Assembly (NCBI GenBank): GCA_036186865.1
Contig: AP025042.1
Span: 37,465,932-37,529,931 of the forward strand
Length of the DNA: 64,000 nt
Direction: 5' to 3'
From: Eustoma russellianum
Taxonomy: Eukaryota > Streptophyta > Magnoliopsida > Gentianales > Gentianaceae
The position numbers and the translations under genes are program-made. Position 1 is the stretch's first letter; the number at the start of each line of letters is the position of its first letter. Below, in pieces: positions 1-10,956 of this stretch. The notes under the pieces are model-generated. The model saw only the letters and a program-made list of their open reading frames with translations, was not told where the DNA came from and did no database searches.

Positions 1-481
1 CGTAAGTGGTTTATATATATTTCGAGTAATAATTGGCCAAAAAAATAACAAGTAATATTTTATCAGGAGTACTTTATTGGTAGTACAAGGGATAAATGTT
101 ATTTATGTTAGCTTTGATTTACTTTCTAGGCTTGCTTATTTCGTTCGCTGGAACTAAAGGGAAGATGTATGTTTATTTCGTGTTGTCTAAAAAAACGAAA
201 ACAATAATGATACGCATACATTACATCGCTTGGAACCTAGCACCTCCTTAGAAAAGTCTTAGTTTCTAGTCGTTAGAATGATACTCTCGTAAGGTTTCTC
301 AAACCTCGTTCCTCTTGTTCTTTCTATATGATATTTTGGATACCGATTTGTTCTATATAGAAAGAAATGGAGAAAGCAAAGAGATGAAATTCAAGTCTCC
401 GTAAAATTATGCGTCAAGTTCACTAAAAAAATTGATTAACCAGTTGATGCAATATCATTGATTTAGACAACATTAACAACA

Positions 482-663
482 CCAGAAATTTTATTGTGGT
501 CATTGATCAACTAGTGGTTCAATAAAATGATGACAAATAAATTTTGTCTACATGCAATCAAGGGAGTGATTGGCCAAAACAAGGGGCCCATAAATTTTCT
601 ACACATTTCATTGGTCAATGACCAACTAATCAAACTTGGTCATTGACCATTGTAAAATTTGTG
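482..663. repeat. hAT-like MITE, family 1, copy 1
   Basis: A non-coding element of 182 bp. Its ends are imperfect terminal inverted repeats: CCAGAAATTTTATTGTGGTC on the left, and CACAAATTTTACAATGGTC when the right end is read on the other strand. It is flanked by the exact 8-bp direct repeat TAACAACA at 474-481 and 664-671. An 8-bp TSD with short inverted ends is the signature of hAT-derived MITEs. Three more copies lie at 3793, 30740 and 43387. Confidence 0.75.
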
Positions 664-1012
664 TAACAACAATTATCATGCTTCATTGTCTTATGATTTC
701 ATCAATTACCAATCCGAATGAAACCTAATAATTTTGACATATTCACAACAATTGGAATGAAGGAAGCTTCAATACCGGAATCGGAAATGCAATTAATTTG
801 AATGTTAGAATAGGCAAAACGATGACAATCCATTCCAAATAATTTCATAATTTTGAGGGGTTCCAAATGCCTAATCACACAACATAAGTCTTTATGTGCT
901 CTTATATAATAGAGTAAATCAAAGCTAACATTAGTTATGAATTAAACATGTAATTGGCCACTTGTACTATAAAACAAAACACGTAATCCATACATCAAGA
1001 TATCAGAAGTAG

Positions 1013-1364
1013 CCAGAGCGTAGTCTAGTTGATAATCGGATTGAGTATTGCTCCCAAAAAGGCAAAGGTTCGAATCCGAAAAAACTCGCAATGTGGTGCT
1101 CTACTTCTGCTAGTTAGAGGGCAATTGTTCCACTTATTCTACTTTGTAAGGGGCACCTTGCGTGGATCCTCGTGCAGACTGCCAACTTAGGAGGCCGCTG
1201 TCAATTGCTCCACTTTTTCTAGTTGGTAAGAGACACCTTGCGTGGATCCTCATGCAGACTGCCAACTTAGGAGGCTGCTGGACACCTGATTTACATTCTC
1301 CACAAGTTTCATGAGGATGGGTCAGTAGAGACCTCCATGGCGAGGGATTTCGTCTTTTGGTTCT
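1013..1364 (+). mobile_element. tRNA-derived SINE with internal tandem duplication
   Basis: A pol III-type head is visible. An A-box-like TAGTCTAGTTG lies at 1021-1031, and a B-box GGTTCGAATCC at 1067-1077. The element is flanked by a 16-bp direct repeat, AAGATATCAGAAGTAG at 997-1012 and AAGATATGAGAAGTAG at 1365-1380 (one mismatch), which fits a LINE-mobilised TSD. The body holds two tandem copies of a segment of about 80 bp (roughly 1121-1201 and 1202-1282). It encodes no protein. Confidence 0.6.
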
Positions 1365-1722
1365 AAGATATGAGAAGTAGAGCTGTTGGCCCACACATGA
1401 AGCGGTGAACCGTTGACCGGAGTGCTGTTCCGTCAGCAGATCCGGCCACCAAGATATATCTTATGCTAATCTCTTGAAAAGGAAATAAGAGAAACGTAAT
1501 TTATCCAAACATAAAAAAAAACATTACTCAGAAGTGTTTCTTGTTTAACCTGAAGAAAAATATATAATTGTTTACGAAATCATCCAAGATAGTTTAGCAT
1601 ACATAAATGAAGGCAATAAATGTCACATAAATGGGAACAGATCAAGATGGAATCAAAATTGGCCTAAATCAAAGACAGAAACTGAGCCATGAAGCATAGT
1701 GTATGCGAACAGGTTTACGTGC

Positions 1723-1925
1723 ACTACAACAACATTACCCCATTGCTTTATAGTGGGGTATAAGGAGGTTGGATGTACGCAACCATACCTATGTGTTATA
1801 AACATACAGAGTTTGTTTCATGATGACCCATAATGATGCGTCAAACTATGTCGATCAACTGCTACTTCACAATATAAGAAGCGCACCCAACTAAGTGAGT
1901 AACTTTATTTTATTATCCACCATAT
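1723..1925 (-). repeat. Dispersed SINE-like repeat with TTG tail (family T), copy 1
   Basis: On the minus strand this reads through a conserved body into a tail of the type GGGGTAATGTTGTTGT. The same body recurs on the plus strand near 34176, 47073, 48620 and 61575, with a fragment at 55707. The 3' half (GTTGCGTACATCC, a pair of short G/C-rich inverted segments, then TTG repeats) resembles the 3' half of plant Au-type SINEs. No clear A and B boxes are visible, so the SINE assignment is by tail only. Confidence 0.5.
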
Positions 1926-2945
1926 TAATTGTGTAGTGCTCTGGCAAGGGTAACACATTCTTAAAGGTGCCTGTGTATGATTATCATCCTGTTCAGGTTT
2001 AGTGCAACATAGTTTCTCAGGTAGCAATTATCTTGCTTACATGCATGAACTGAATTATCCCGCAGCAGGTATCCACACTGGAGTTCGCCCTGTTTTTCTT
2101 CGGGCAGCTTAAAAGATTATGCTTTTCTTTTTCAAGTCATTTTATCGAGATTGAAGGAATTAAATTTCTATTCAAGTTGAAAGTTAATCTACAAGGTTGT
2201 TCTCCTATTATAAAGATGAAAAATATTTCTAACGGCTATTTTGACTTTCTGCAACTGTCACTTTCAGCTATAACAGTCAACCTACTGTCAGTTTTATCAG
2301 CTGTGGTAACAGCTAGTTATCAAGGCAGCTCAGCTATGTACATGAATGACTTTTAGTAATATTTACAACAAGCATGGTAGGTCGGCCTTCTTAGCTGGTG
2401 CTTTACTTCGTACCTAAGCTCAGCTCTTCTTTACATTGTCTTTAGGTACACCTTAGTTATGTGCTTCACCTCAGCTCTTCTTCAGTTCAGCACTGCCATA
2501 CTTGATATTGTCTTTGTTCCGTGCTTCGCCTCAACATTTCAACTCAGCATGGTTACTCTTTATCTACAGTTTGTTTGTAGTCTGTTGTTGCCTAGATCAG
2601 GTTAGCTGACCTGACCTCATGTCAGCTCGGCAGTTCAGTCCAGCTCGGCTAGGACTTAGTTTCTACATATTTCCTTCTTTTTAACTGTGCAGGCAAGAAA
2701 GAAAAGTATTTTGGATGGAGATAACATCACAAAAGATAGCTAACCTTTTATTGAGTGAAGCTAAAACACTGTACAAAGGACAAGACGTCCATAATATTTT
2801 TAGATTATGACGGCAATAATGGAAATAATTCTCATAAAACTAGTGATTATACAAATCCCAAGTGATCATCTTGCAAATTCTGCTGCACTAAATTGTTTCA
2901 GTCAGAGTCTTTCTTTAACCAATCCCCCCTCCTGGCCTCCTCTAG

Positions 2946-3431
2946 AAAAAGAGCAGAAAAGAAGACTCCATTGCAGAATTTGCAGTGATAGATTATATAT
3001 GTTCTGAAGTGGTTCTGATTTTGAGGAATCTGGCTGATGATAACCACGGTGCTGAGTATATTGCAATGGTAGAGTGTAATGGAGGGAAGGATGAGCGTTC
3101 TAAGTCCAAAAGTTTATGCCGATTGCTTTGCATCATGGCCTAAAAGTGGAATACACACGAGTCTGATATGATAAGCACTTTGCTACCCTCCACCTTATTA
3201 CTTGGTCGACGATTAAGTAATTAGATTGGTCAAGTATTAAATACTTCTGTGCATCTCCGACATGATTTTTTTGCACATTGTTTCAGATGTAGATTTTGGC
3301 ATGTTTAAAGGCTACTATTTCAGGTTCCAGTTGACTACTCAGACATGGGTATTGGAGTTCCTCCATTTTTGCGAGTTTACTCAGTTTGCATGGGACTGAA
3401 AAACGAATTAGCAAGGCCTTTTACTCTTTAA
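2946..3431 (+). pseudogene. Possible exon remnants of an unidentified protein gene
   Basis: Two segments in the same frame look protein-like. The first, 2946-3140, is an open run without a start codon; its middle reads EFAVIDYICSEVVLILRNLA. The second, 3324-3431, follows a TTTCAG acceptor and encodes 35 residues, including DYSDMGIGVPPFLRVYSV, then TAA. An ATG/GTAGAG donor at 3069/3070 would join them in phase 0. I do not recognise the family, and no further exons were found upstream. It may be a 3' gene fragment or chance. The flanking 2050-2700 stretch is repeat-like and contains no gene I can support. Confidence 0.25.
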
Positions 3432-3792
3432 CGAATGGGTTGACGAAGACGGGGAAAAAAGGAAAAATAAATGGATTGAAGCAAGTATGATATCAATTGA
3501 TAAATATTATGAAGGTATTTGGAGGGAGAATTACTTGGATTTGTTTTACATGAGCAGTATTCCCAATGGGCACAGTTGTTTGCGTCTTTCGGCTGCCTCC
3601 ACCTTCTGTATGAACTACTTCCTTTCAAGAAAAAGAAAAAAAAAGGCATTTCAGTAATTTAATAAACCAAGACTAGTGATACTTACAGAATGAGAAAGGA
3701 AATGCAATAGGTGAAGGAAATGACAAGGGTGTGTGGATGCAGCAAATGAGATTAATATGGACCGCCCTCATTCTAACAAACCTCATGCCGAA

Positions 3793-3973
3793 CACAAATT
3801 TTACAATAGTCAATGACAAGTATGATTAGTTGGTCATTGACCAATAGAATGTGCAGAAAATTTATGGGCCCCTTGTTTTGACCAATCACCTCCTTGCTTG
3901 CATGTAGATAAAACTTATTTGTCATCATTTTATTAGGCCGCTAGTTGATCAATGACCACAATAAAATTTCTGC
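3793..3973. repeat. hAT-like MITE, family 1, copy 2
   Basis: Same family as 482-663, in the opposite orientation. It runs from CACAAATTTTACAATAGTC to a right end ending AAAATTTCTGC. The flanking 8-mers ATGCCGAA (3785-3792) and ATAGCGAA (3974-3981) match at six of eight positions, consistent with an old TSD. Confidence 0.65.
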
Positions 3974-4298
3974 ATAGCGAAAAGAACGTACATCCAAAAC
4001 ACTTTTTTTTAAGGTACTATATCGAACAACTGATGTAGTCCTTGTTAACGTTAATCGTCCAACGTCGTCGGTGTGTATTTCAAGTTGTCACAAACTAAAG
4101 GTAACTCAAATCACTTGGATTAAAGATCAAACTCTATTTCTCATAAATCTCTGGCCTGAAGGAAGCATAGACAAGAATTATCAAGAAGAAAGATATAGTC
4201 GCGTATGCATCTCCTTGAGGCATAATTTTGCAGCGTCACCAAGACGTGTAGACAAATCAAGACCACTTCCATTGTACTCTAGTGAAGCAAGAGCTTGG

Positions 4299-4622
4299 TA
4301 GAGGTGTTTATGTGTAAGGTTGTTGAACAAACCGAACAATTCGCAAATTGTTCGAATTTGATTCGTATTTGGTTCGTATTCGTTCGGTAATTATTTGTTA
4401 ACGAGTCGTATTCGAACAGGTATTTGGGTTCGTTTAGTTAAATGAGCCGAACTATCAGCGAACAGTCCGGTCCGTTTAAACAGTTATAAGGTTATCGAGC
4501 CGAACTCGACCAATTTTAAAGTTTGTTTAGCTAAACGAACCGAGCCAAACAGTTCGTTTAGCTAAACGAATCCAAATTCGAAAACCTAATATTTGGTTCG
4601 GCTCGGTTCGTTAACACCCCTA
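4299..4622. repeat. hAT-like MITE, family 2 (TTCGGCTCG-rich), copy 1
   Basis: About 324 bp dominated by repeats of GTTCGGCTCG and GTTTAGCTAAACGAA in both orientations. The ends TAGAGGTGTT and the right-end complement TAGGGGTGTT match those of copies at 30019, 39888, 44981 and 56136. No convincing TSD is visible for this copy, which is the most diverged of the family. Confidence 0.6.
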
Positions 4623-4875
4623 TTCATGTGATTCTTGCTACCATTTGCAGTTGCATGTCATAACAAAAACAATCATGCGATTGATTAGCCAAAAGTAAAA
4701 TTTACACCAGTCTTCTTGCTGACTGCTTTTTCCTTCTCAACTTTGTGTCTCAGATCCTAATAGTTAGGCTATCAATTATAGCCACAATTGTTTCAAAAAA
4801 AAAAAAAAAATTATAGCCACAATGCATCGCCTAGGCACCCACAGATAAAAAAGAGAGTTCCCGATGTACTAGGTT

Positions 4876-5040
4876 TATGCGTTTGCGCAGGGTCTGAGAA
4901 GGACAAGATCGCTTCACAATCTGATGTATGCGGTCTTACTTTATACTTTGTGCAAGAAGCTGTTTCCGCGGCTCGAACCAAGATCACAAAACAGAAACCT
5001 TCAAGTTGCTCCAAAGTCCGCCCTCCTAGGCACCGACAGA
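4876..5040 (-). mobile_element. tRNA-derived SINE (family S), copy 1
   Basis: Read on the minus strand, this has a tRNA-like head containing GGTTCGAGCC (B-box-like, near 4970-4980), followed by a CGTATAC-type body ending near the GCGCAAACGC segment. Related minus-strand copies lie near 46366, 57170 and 58160. Short open frames here on both strands are incidental. Confidence 0.55.
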
Positions 5041-6787
5041 TAAATTCACAAAAACGCTAATCCTGAGCCATTGATAGCTGAACATGGAAAACATAACTAA
5101 TATTAGTTTACCCTGTTCAGATGTTCTTGCTGATTTTGATCACTTACATGCATCCTAGAGGAACAGGACAGAAGACATTGGCTATTCCCAGTTGAACCAA
5201 GATAACTCACATGGCTGGGCTACTTTCACTCGCATTCTACACTTTCTACTCCTGAATTTCCGAAACAAACCTCGTGGCACCATGTTCTCCAGTATTATCA
5301 ATCCCACATGTATGTTGCTTAAAAGTGTGACACTACCCACAATATACACTTCCTGTTCTTTAGCCTAATTCAATTGCTCAGTTGTTGCTAAGCACACGAC
5401 TGAAAGATGTAAAATTCCCGCCCTTGAGCTGAACATACAACACAGTTAACTAAAGCACTGCAGTTTTTCTGGGTTTTTTTTGGGGTGGGGGGGGGAGAGG
5501 GGGAGGCACTACAGTTTTGACGGCTATCACATGCAAGATATGTCATACCATACTATCATAATTCAATAAAACTGCATACTATTTCCGCAAATACCACTGA
5601 ATACTACAAGTATATTGGATGCTAGCTTCCAGGTCCAGTGCACATAAATTTGATTCGAGGACTATGAAGAGACTACAAAACCTATTTTTCAGAGCATATT
5701 CTTGTGGTGTAGACCAAAGCTTCTAAGCTTCCCACGACTTAATTGTGTTGGGTGAGTTACCATTCTATAATGAAGGCTATCCCTAACACAAGTAGCCTAT
5801 GACTAAATGAAATAAAGTAATGTCTCCTGTCCAGCACCTGTAATGCCCTTTGCTTCATTATTTTCCGCTTCAAATCATGAGGAGCTCTTCTGCTTAATGA
5901 AATATCATCCTATAAAACTACCTTTAGGCATCAAGAGTATCTTACTTTGATTCAAAGCGCAAAGCCCATGCTGGGAAGAATATTAATCCGAATTTCTCTT
6001 TTCAAGAGCTTTTTCACACCAAGGCATGCAGGGAAAGATACCAAATTCAGTATTTCCCTCTGAACAGCAAACTAACCAACAATGAGCTATGATGCACTCA
6101 ATCCTTTGAACTTACAAAATACAAAAATTCATGACAGGAGAGGAGGAGAAAGGGGGGGGGGATTCAATCTGATGATCTTAGAGCTACCATCTGACAACAG
6201 GAAAGCAAAGAATAAGATTTGAACTCTGGTGACTTTTGTACTAAAAAGCCTTTGCCAAGATTAAATTACCTTCTCATGCTTCACCTAGTTCCTCATAATC
6301 ATCTATAAATTTACTGCATCGATCATGTCACTTATGATTAACTTCACATGGCACACGTTTCAAAATGCAAGGCCAACGCAACAGTGGAATCTGGATTAAG
6401 ATAACTTCGACCTTCAACCACGTGGAGTTTGCATCAAAGAAATCTCAAGTCACTGAACTCCAAACAAATAGGGAAATGCAACAACCCAACACATGGTTCT
6501 CAAGCCCCTGTTACCTAAAAGCTACAATCCTTGACAGAAGATGGCCAGGAAGAACTTTTCCACCTTCTCAATGTCTTTTTTCTTTCCATTGCGCTAAATC
6601 AGCAGCTGTTCAACCCCCCCCCCCCCCCCCCACACACCCTTCCGAACAAGAGCAAGATTGATGATAATATAAACCAAGTACCGTCTCACAGAAGAGTGCT
6701 ATTCCTTTGTCAGTCTTATTTGTTCCTCATTCCTCCATTGTTGTCCTTGCAAAGTCATCTTTCAGCAACGCCTTATCAGGATTTGGA
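5041..6787. other. Intergenic / upstream region of the LAZY-like gene
   Basis: No gene is supported here. The stretch contains G-rich homopolymer runs near 5472-5497 and 6153-6162, and an 18-base C run at 6614-6631. The last several hundred bases should hold the promoter and 5'UTR of the gene starting at 6788, but I see no unambiguous TATA box. Confidence 0.5.
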
Positions 6788-9006
6788 ATGAAGGTGAGTA
6801 CATTTACTTTAAACAGATAATTAGAGACTAATATGCCTCTAACATTTGTTCTCTTTCAGTTTGCAGGCTGGATGCAACGCACATTTCATCAGAATGCTAC
6901 TCAGCTCATTAATTTCCCAACAGGTAATCTTGCATCCAAACATCACTAGTCAAAATAACATAACGATGTCTCATCATCTTTCACTGCTAAACTTTCTTGA
7001 CCTCCTCAAAACTTGCGATCCTGCATGTCAACCAGACCCCATCTTTCCCTTCTCTTACTTCTTCTACCCATTTTACTCATTCTCATCACTGTCTAATTTC
7101 ATCAGACAACTTCTATTCAGCATAAGTCGAATCCATACAAGTAAAATGCTCCCTATGAAGATGAATGAATAAGTTCAACGACCCGTAAACATAAAATCAA
7201 GGAACCTTACAAGTGCTGTCTGGTGATGAACATCTCCAAAATAACCTCACCAAGTATGAAGGGCTGATCATTAGATAGCTCATATCCTGCATATCACCAT
7301 AAGAAGAAAAAGGCACCAAGAATTCATGATTGAAATTAAATTGTTAATGGTCGTAGGTAATCTAATTTCCTGCTTCGCGATCAAGATGTCAACCAATGAG
7401 CAGATACACAATGCAGAACCCATACACAATTCTGCAAAGGTAGGCTTGCATGACAGAAAATGTGGACGATATTCCAATGAGATGAAGATCCCCGGGGAAC
7501 CAGAAAATGAATCAAAGAACGAGCTCTTCCATGGTTTTCTTTCAATTGGTACTCTTACTTTAGAAACTTTGAGCCCAGAACCACCAACACCAACATTTCA
7601 AGACCCTTTTAACAACATGACAGAGAAAAAGATGCCAATAACTGAGAAACAGTTAAAGTTTAAAAATGAGGAGCTAGAGAAATTCATCAAATCAAAGGCC
7701 AAAGATATTGATGAGGAATTATTAGCCAGGTACAGTTACGCAAGCATACTAACACTTGGCAACAACCAATATGATGATGCGGATGCAGAATGCCGGGGAT
7801 GTGCAACATCACATCCACTGCATAATTATCTATTAGGATCTTCCGTTGAATTTCCAGAAAGAGTTGTTTGTGAGCAGAAGGGAAAGACAACACTTGAGGA
7901 GCTATTCAGAATGGAAGACGCCCTCAACCAAAATTCTGCAAAGAGAAGTGGCAGCATGGAGAAACAAGCTATTGCAAGGTCCATGACACAATTATGAACA
8001 CAATGGTCCGGAAATCCCGTTCAAGGGCAATAAAAGCTGGGCAACTGCTTCAGGTGAAAAAGTAGCAGAATCTTTCCCCAGAGAAAAAATACTGTCAAAG
8101 GTTGGTATCATCATTTAACGTTCTGTTTCTGACCAGTAACAACTGAGAATCCCATCCGTACATCAGGTCCGAGGCAGCCCCACCGTTGCTAAAATCCACT
8201 ATAATGCTCTCATCTCAGTAAAGCAAATTCTTATTATGCTAAACTAGAATAATAGCTTGAAAATACCGATCAAGAGATCATGGTATGTATGGAGGCTAGG
8301 AAATCCTAACCTGAAGTCCTAAAGCTGAAAAGATGATGCAAAAGAAGTTACATAGAATGTGAAACGCCGGTTATAAGGGTAGATTGGCGCAAAAAAGCAG
8401 CATGCACAGAAAAAAGAAGCACATACACCAAGTAGTTGAAGGCAATTCACAAGTCCCAAACAAGAATTTGTTTGCTTTAACTTGCAGTTCTCTGAAAGAT
8501 GACCTGAAAAGATTTTCCATATAACGTATCCACCATGACACAACTGTAAATATTTTGATATGTACATACATACATACATACATACATATACATAACATCT
8601 TGTACAGATGCTATAATGTAATAGCTTTCAATATGGTGCATCCAGATGCCGAAGATCATCTGCAGAAATGTTCTCCGTGATGGGCTGCTATCTGAAAAAT
8701 GGTTCAATGTAGATAGAGCCACATTCAAAAACATAATCAGAGAGAGTAGCAATCAGAACAATGTGGACAAAGAAAGAGAAAAGCGCAATCAAATTCCCAG
8801 ACAAAAGAAAGAAACTAGTCGACCAGAATCAGTTTCTGGACAGGTGGAGGTTGGTGCCATAAAAGCAAAAGGGGAGCACTGGATTAAGACAGATGCTAAC
8901 TGTAAGTAGAGATACCTAATATTCTTTTGACATCTATCTTACAAATAGATGTTATTTACACATCTTTATTTTTCCTTCTTCTGCAGATTTGGTACCGGAG
9001 CTGTAA
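6788..9006 (+). CDS. IGT/LAZY1-like gravitropism protein, five exons, apparent frameshift
   Basis: Proposed exons are 6788-6793, 6860-6923, 7357-8053, 8646-8901 and 8987-9006, all with GT..AG borders and compatible phases. A 6-nt first coding exon (Met-Lys) and a 20-nt last exon are hallmarks of the IGT family. Family motifs are visible: KFAGWMQ at the N-terminus, the IGT box LFHGFLSIGTL, a TEKQLKFKNEELEKF helix, LGSSVEFPERV followed by TTLEELF, and the C-terminal HWIKTDANYLVPEL. In known family members these proteins act at the plasma membrane in gravity signalling through RLD/PIN auxin transport. Two oddities stand out. Between the helix-rich part and MVRKSRSRAIKAGQLLQ the frame slips by one base near 7975-7985, giving a TGA at 7995. 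The usual terminal LxLxL is LVPEL here. The total coding length is exactly one base short of a multiple of three. The exon 3 start is the least certain border. Confidence 0.8.
8563..8592. repeat. CATA microsatellite in LAZY-like intron 3
   Basis: Short run of CATA tetranucleotides inside the intron between exons 3 and 4 of the LAZY-like gene. It is a plain simple repeat. Confidence 0.8.
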
Positions 9007-10956
9007 GACAAAAAAAAAATAGTCTGAAAGAGGTTGCTACCGCAAAAATAGTATGCATTTTTTGTGTCCATTGTGTGTGTTAGCAGCTGCATAGTATGCC
9101 GTAAATGGCGTGCTGAAAATTAGTGAGACTTCTTTACTTCTTTATTTCTTTTTACTAAATTTTTTTTACACTTTTTTTCTGGTATTGAGGGGGAGGGTGC
9201 GGGGAAGGGAGGAGAAAGGAAGGAATAAAGCAATTTTATTGTCTATTCACAATCTCACAATAATAAACAGGGATAAATAGAGTTCTGAACAAATAATGAT
9301 AGATAAGTTATCTATAGTCAAATTCACCTTTTAGTATGCCATAATCTTCTCATTGGGGTATCAAATGACAAGCGGTTCACTTACAAGAGTTCCACTGGTC
9401 GTCATCCTCCATGATTGATCTACCAGAGGCGCCAACTCTCTAGAGATATGTTTTTCATTTAGCATAACAATGTGCAAGACCAAAAGACTAAGTATATGGT
9501 ATATAGCATACTTTAAACATAAAAAAGATCAAAAAGGTGGGGGATGAAGAATACAGAAACTCCGTATTGGTGTTTTTGTTCAAATCCCAGTATCACTTTG
9601 ACAAACAATTACATAGTGATCTTGCTCAAAAGTAATACCCAGAGAAAGTACTGGGCTATTTTGGGCCCATTGAAGAATTTGAAATTAAAGAGAAGATGTT
9701 TATTCTTGTGAATATGCCAGAAAGACAAATATAAATATAAATGTGGATCAAGAGTGTTGTACCAGTAGCATGGAATGACCAATACGTAACCTGAAGCAGC
9801 AACAAAAGTCTTGTGGATAATAGTTATGCATTTAAGCACTAGCCCAGGAGACAGTCGTGCACCAAAAATCTAACATCCATTTCTACAAAATACACCAAGG
9901 CAAGCATAGAACAAGGATAAGAACATGCAAGTAAATGTTTTCTTTTTTGGTTTTTTTTTTTTTTGGGGGGGGGGGGGGGGTGCGATGTATGAAAATTTTG
10001 ATTTACTTAAGATCATGGCTGACAAGAAGCAAAATCAATTATTTATTTAGATGTCTTACTAGCTACAACATCCGCTCACGCTTTCCAAACATAATATAAA
10101 AAACAATGAGGCCAGGAAAAAAGGTTTCATGTGTCCCAAAAATAAAGCCCCTCAGATTACTTGCAAGAACTCAAAATAGCTGGAGAGACTGAAACTCAAT
10201 TACTTAAGGACATGGCTGACAACAAGCAAACTCAGTTCTTTCTTTAGATGCTTTAATAGCTTTACAACATTATTAGGCTTTCTAAACTCAAACATGACAT
10301 AAGAGTCCTGTTACCTTAGAACACCATAATCTTGTGCGTCAACGCTTCTAAGCAAACTTTATTTTTTGATAATCAAAAGAACAGAATAAGGATGAACTGA
10401 AGCACGGCTAAGTTCACAATTTTCAGTAAATGACCGAAATCATGTACCAGAAGCCTAAGAACGACCAAAGAGAAAGAGTTCCTACAAAATCGCATACTTG
10501 AGCAGTGCAAGAGACCAGGAAAGTGGCCAGGTAATCTCCTCTGGGGCCGCAAAAAGGAAAACGGAAGCTTTAATAATTTGATTGGTAACTTAAGAAAACC
10601 ATAATCTAAAGAGTCCCAATACATTCGAATTTCGCGTATAACTCACTGAAGGCCAAGAAAATATAGAGATGTGTACCAACAACATACGCAACAATAAGCA
10701 GAGAAATAGCCCAAACAGCTAAAACAGCAGATATGTAGGAACTGCCTACTGATAATATGCCACCATTTAGAATAATACATGGCAACAGCCAACTGCTTAA
10801 TAGCACAAATTCCATCAAACTAAACTAATCGAGATGGAGACATCTACCTGTTCTAAAAAATCATGGCAAAATAACCAAAATCGAAGTTCAGCCATAAACA
10901 TTACATCTCAAGATGAATAAAAACCAAGAAATTATAAATTTCGAGTGAACAACCTT
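9007..10956. other. Intergenic region between LAZY-like gene and RanGAP
   Basis: No gene is supported. A T run followed by 16 G lies near 9950-9980. A segment of about 110 bp around 10000-10110 (ATGGCTGACAAGAAGCAAA...) is repeated in diverged form at about 10190-10300 (ATGGCTGACAACAAGCAAAC...), a local duplication in the 3' flank of RanGAP. The 3'UTR of RanGAP should occupy the right end of this stretch. Confidence 0.6.

Noticed and set aside
1021..1080. Candidate tRNA gene because of A- and B-box
   Set aside because: It does not fold into a full cloverleaf by eye and continues into a SINE body with a 16-bp TSD.
4788..5060. 90-residue plus-strand frame and 67-residue antisense frame
   Set aside because: Both fall on a tRNA-derived SINE copy, and equivalent copies elsewhere are not open.
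8319..8752. Minus-strand frames of 75-91 residues
   Set aside because: They lie mostly in LAZY-like intron 3 and include the CATA microsatellite.
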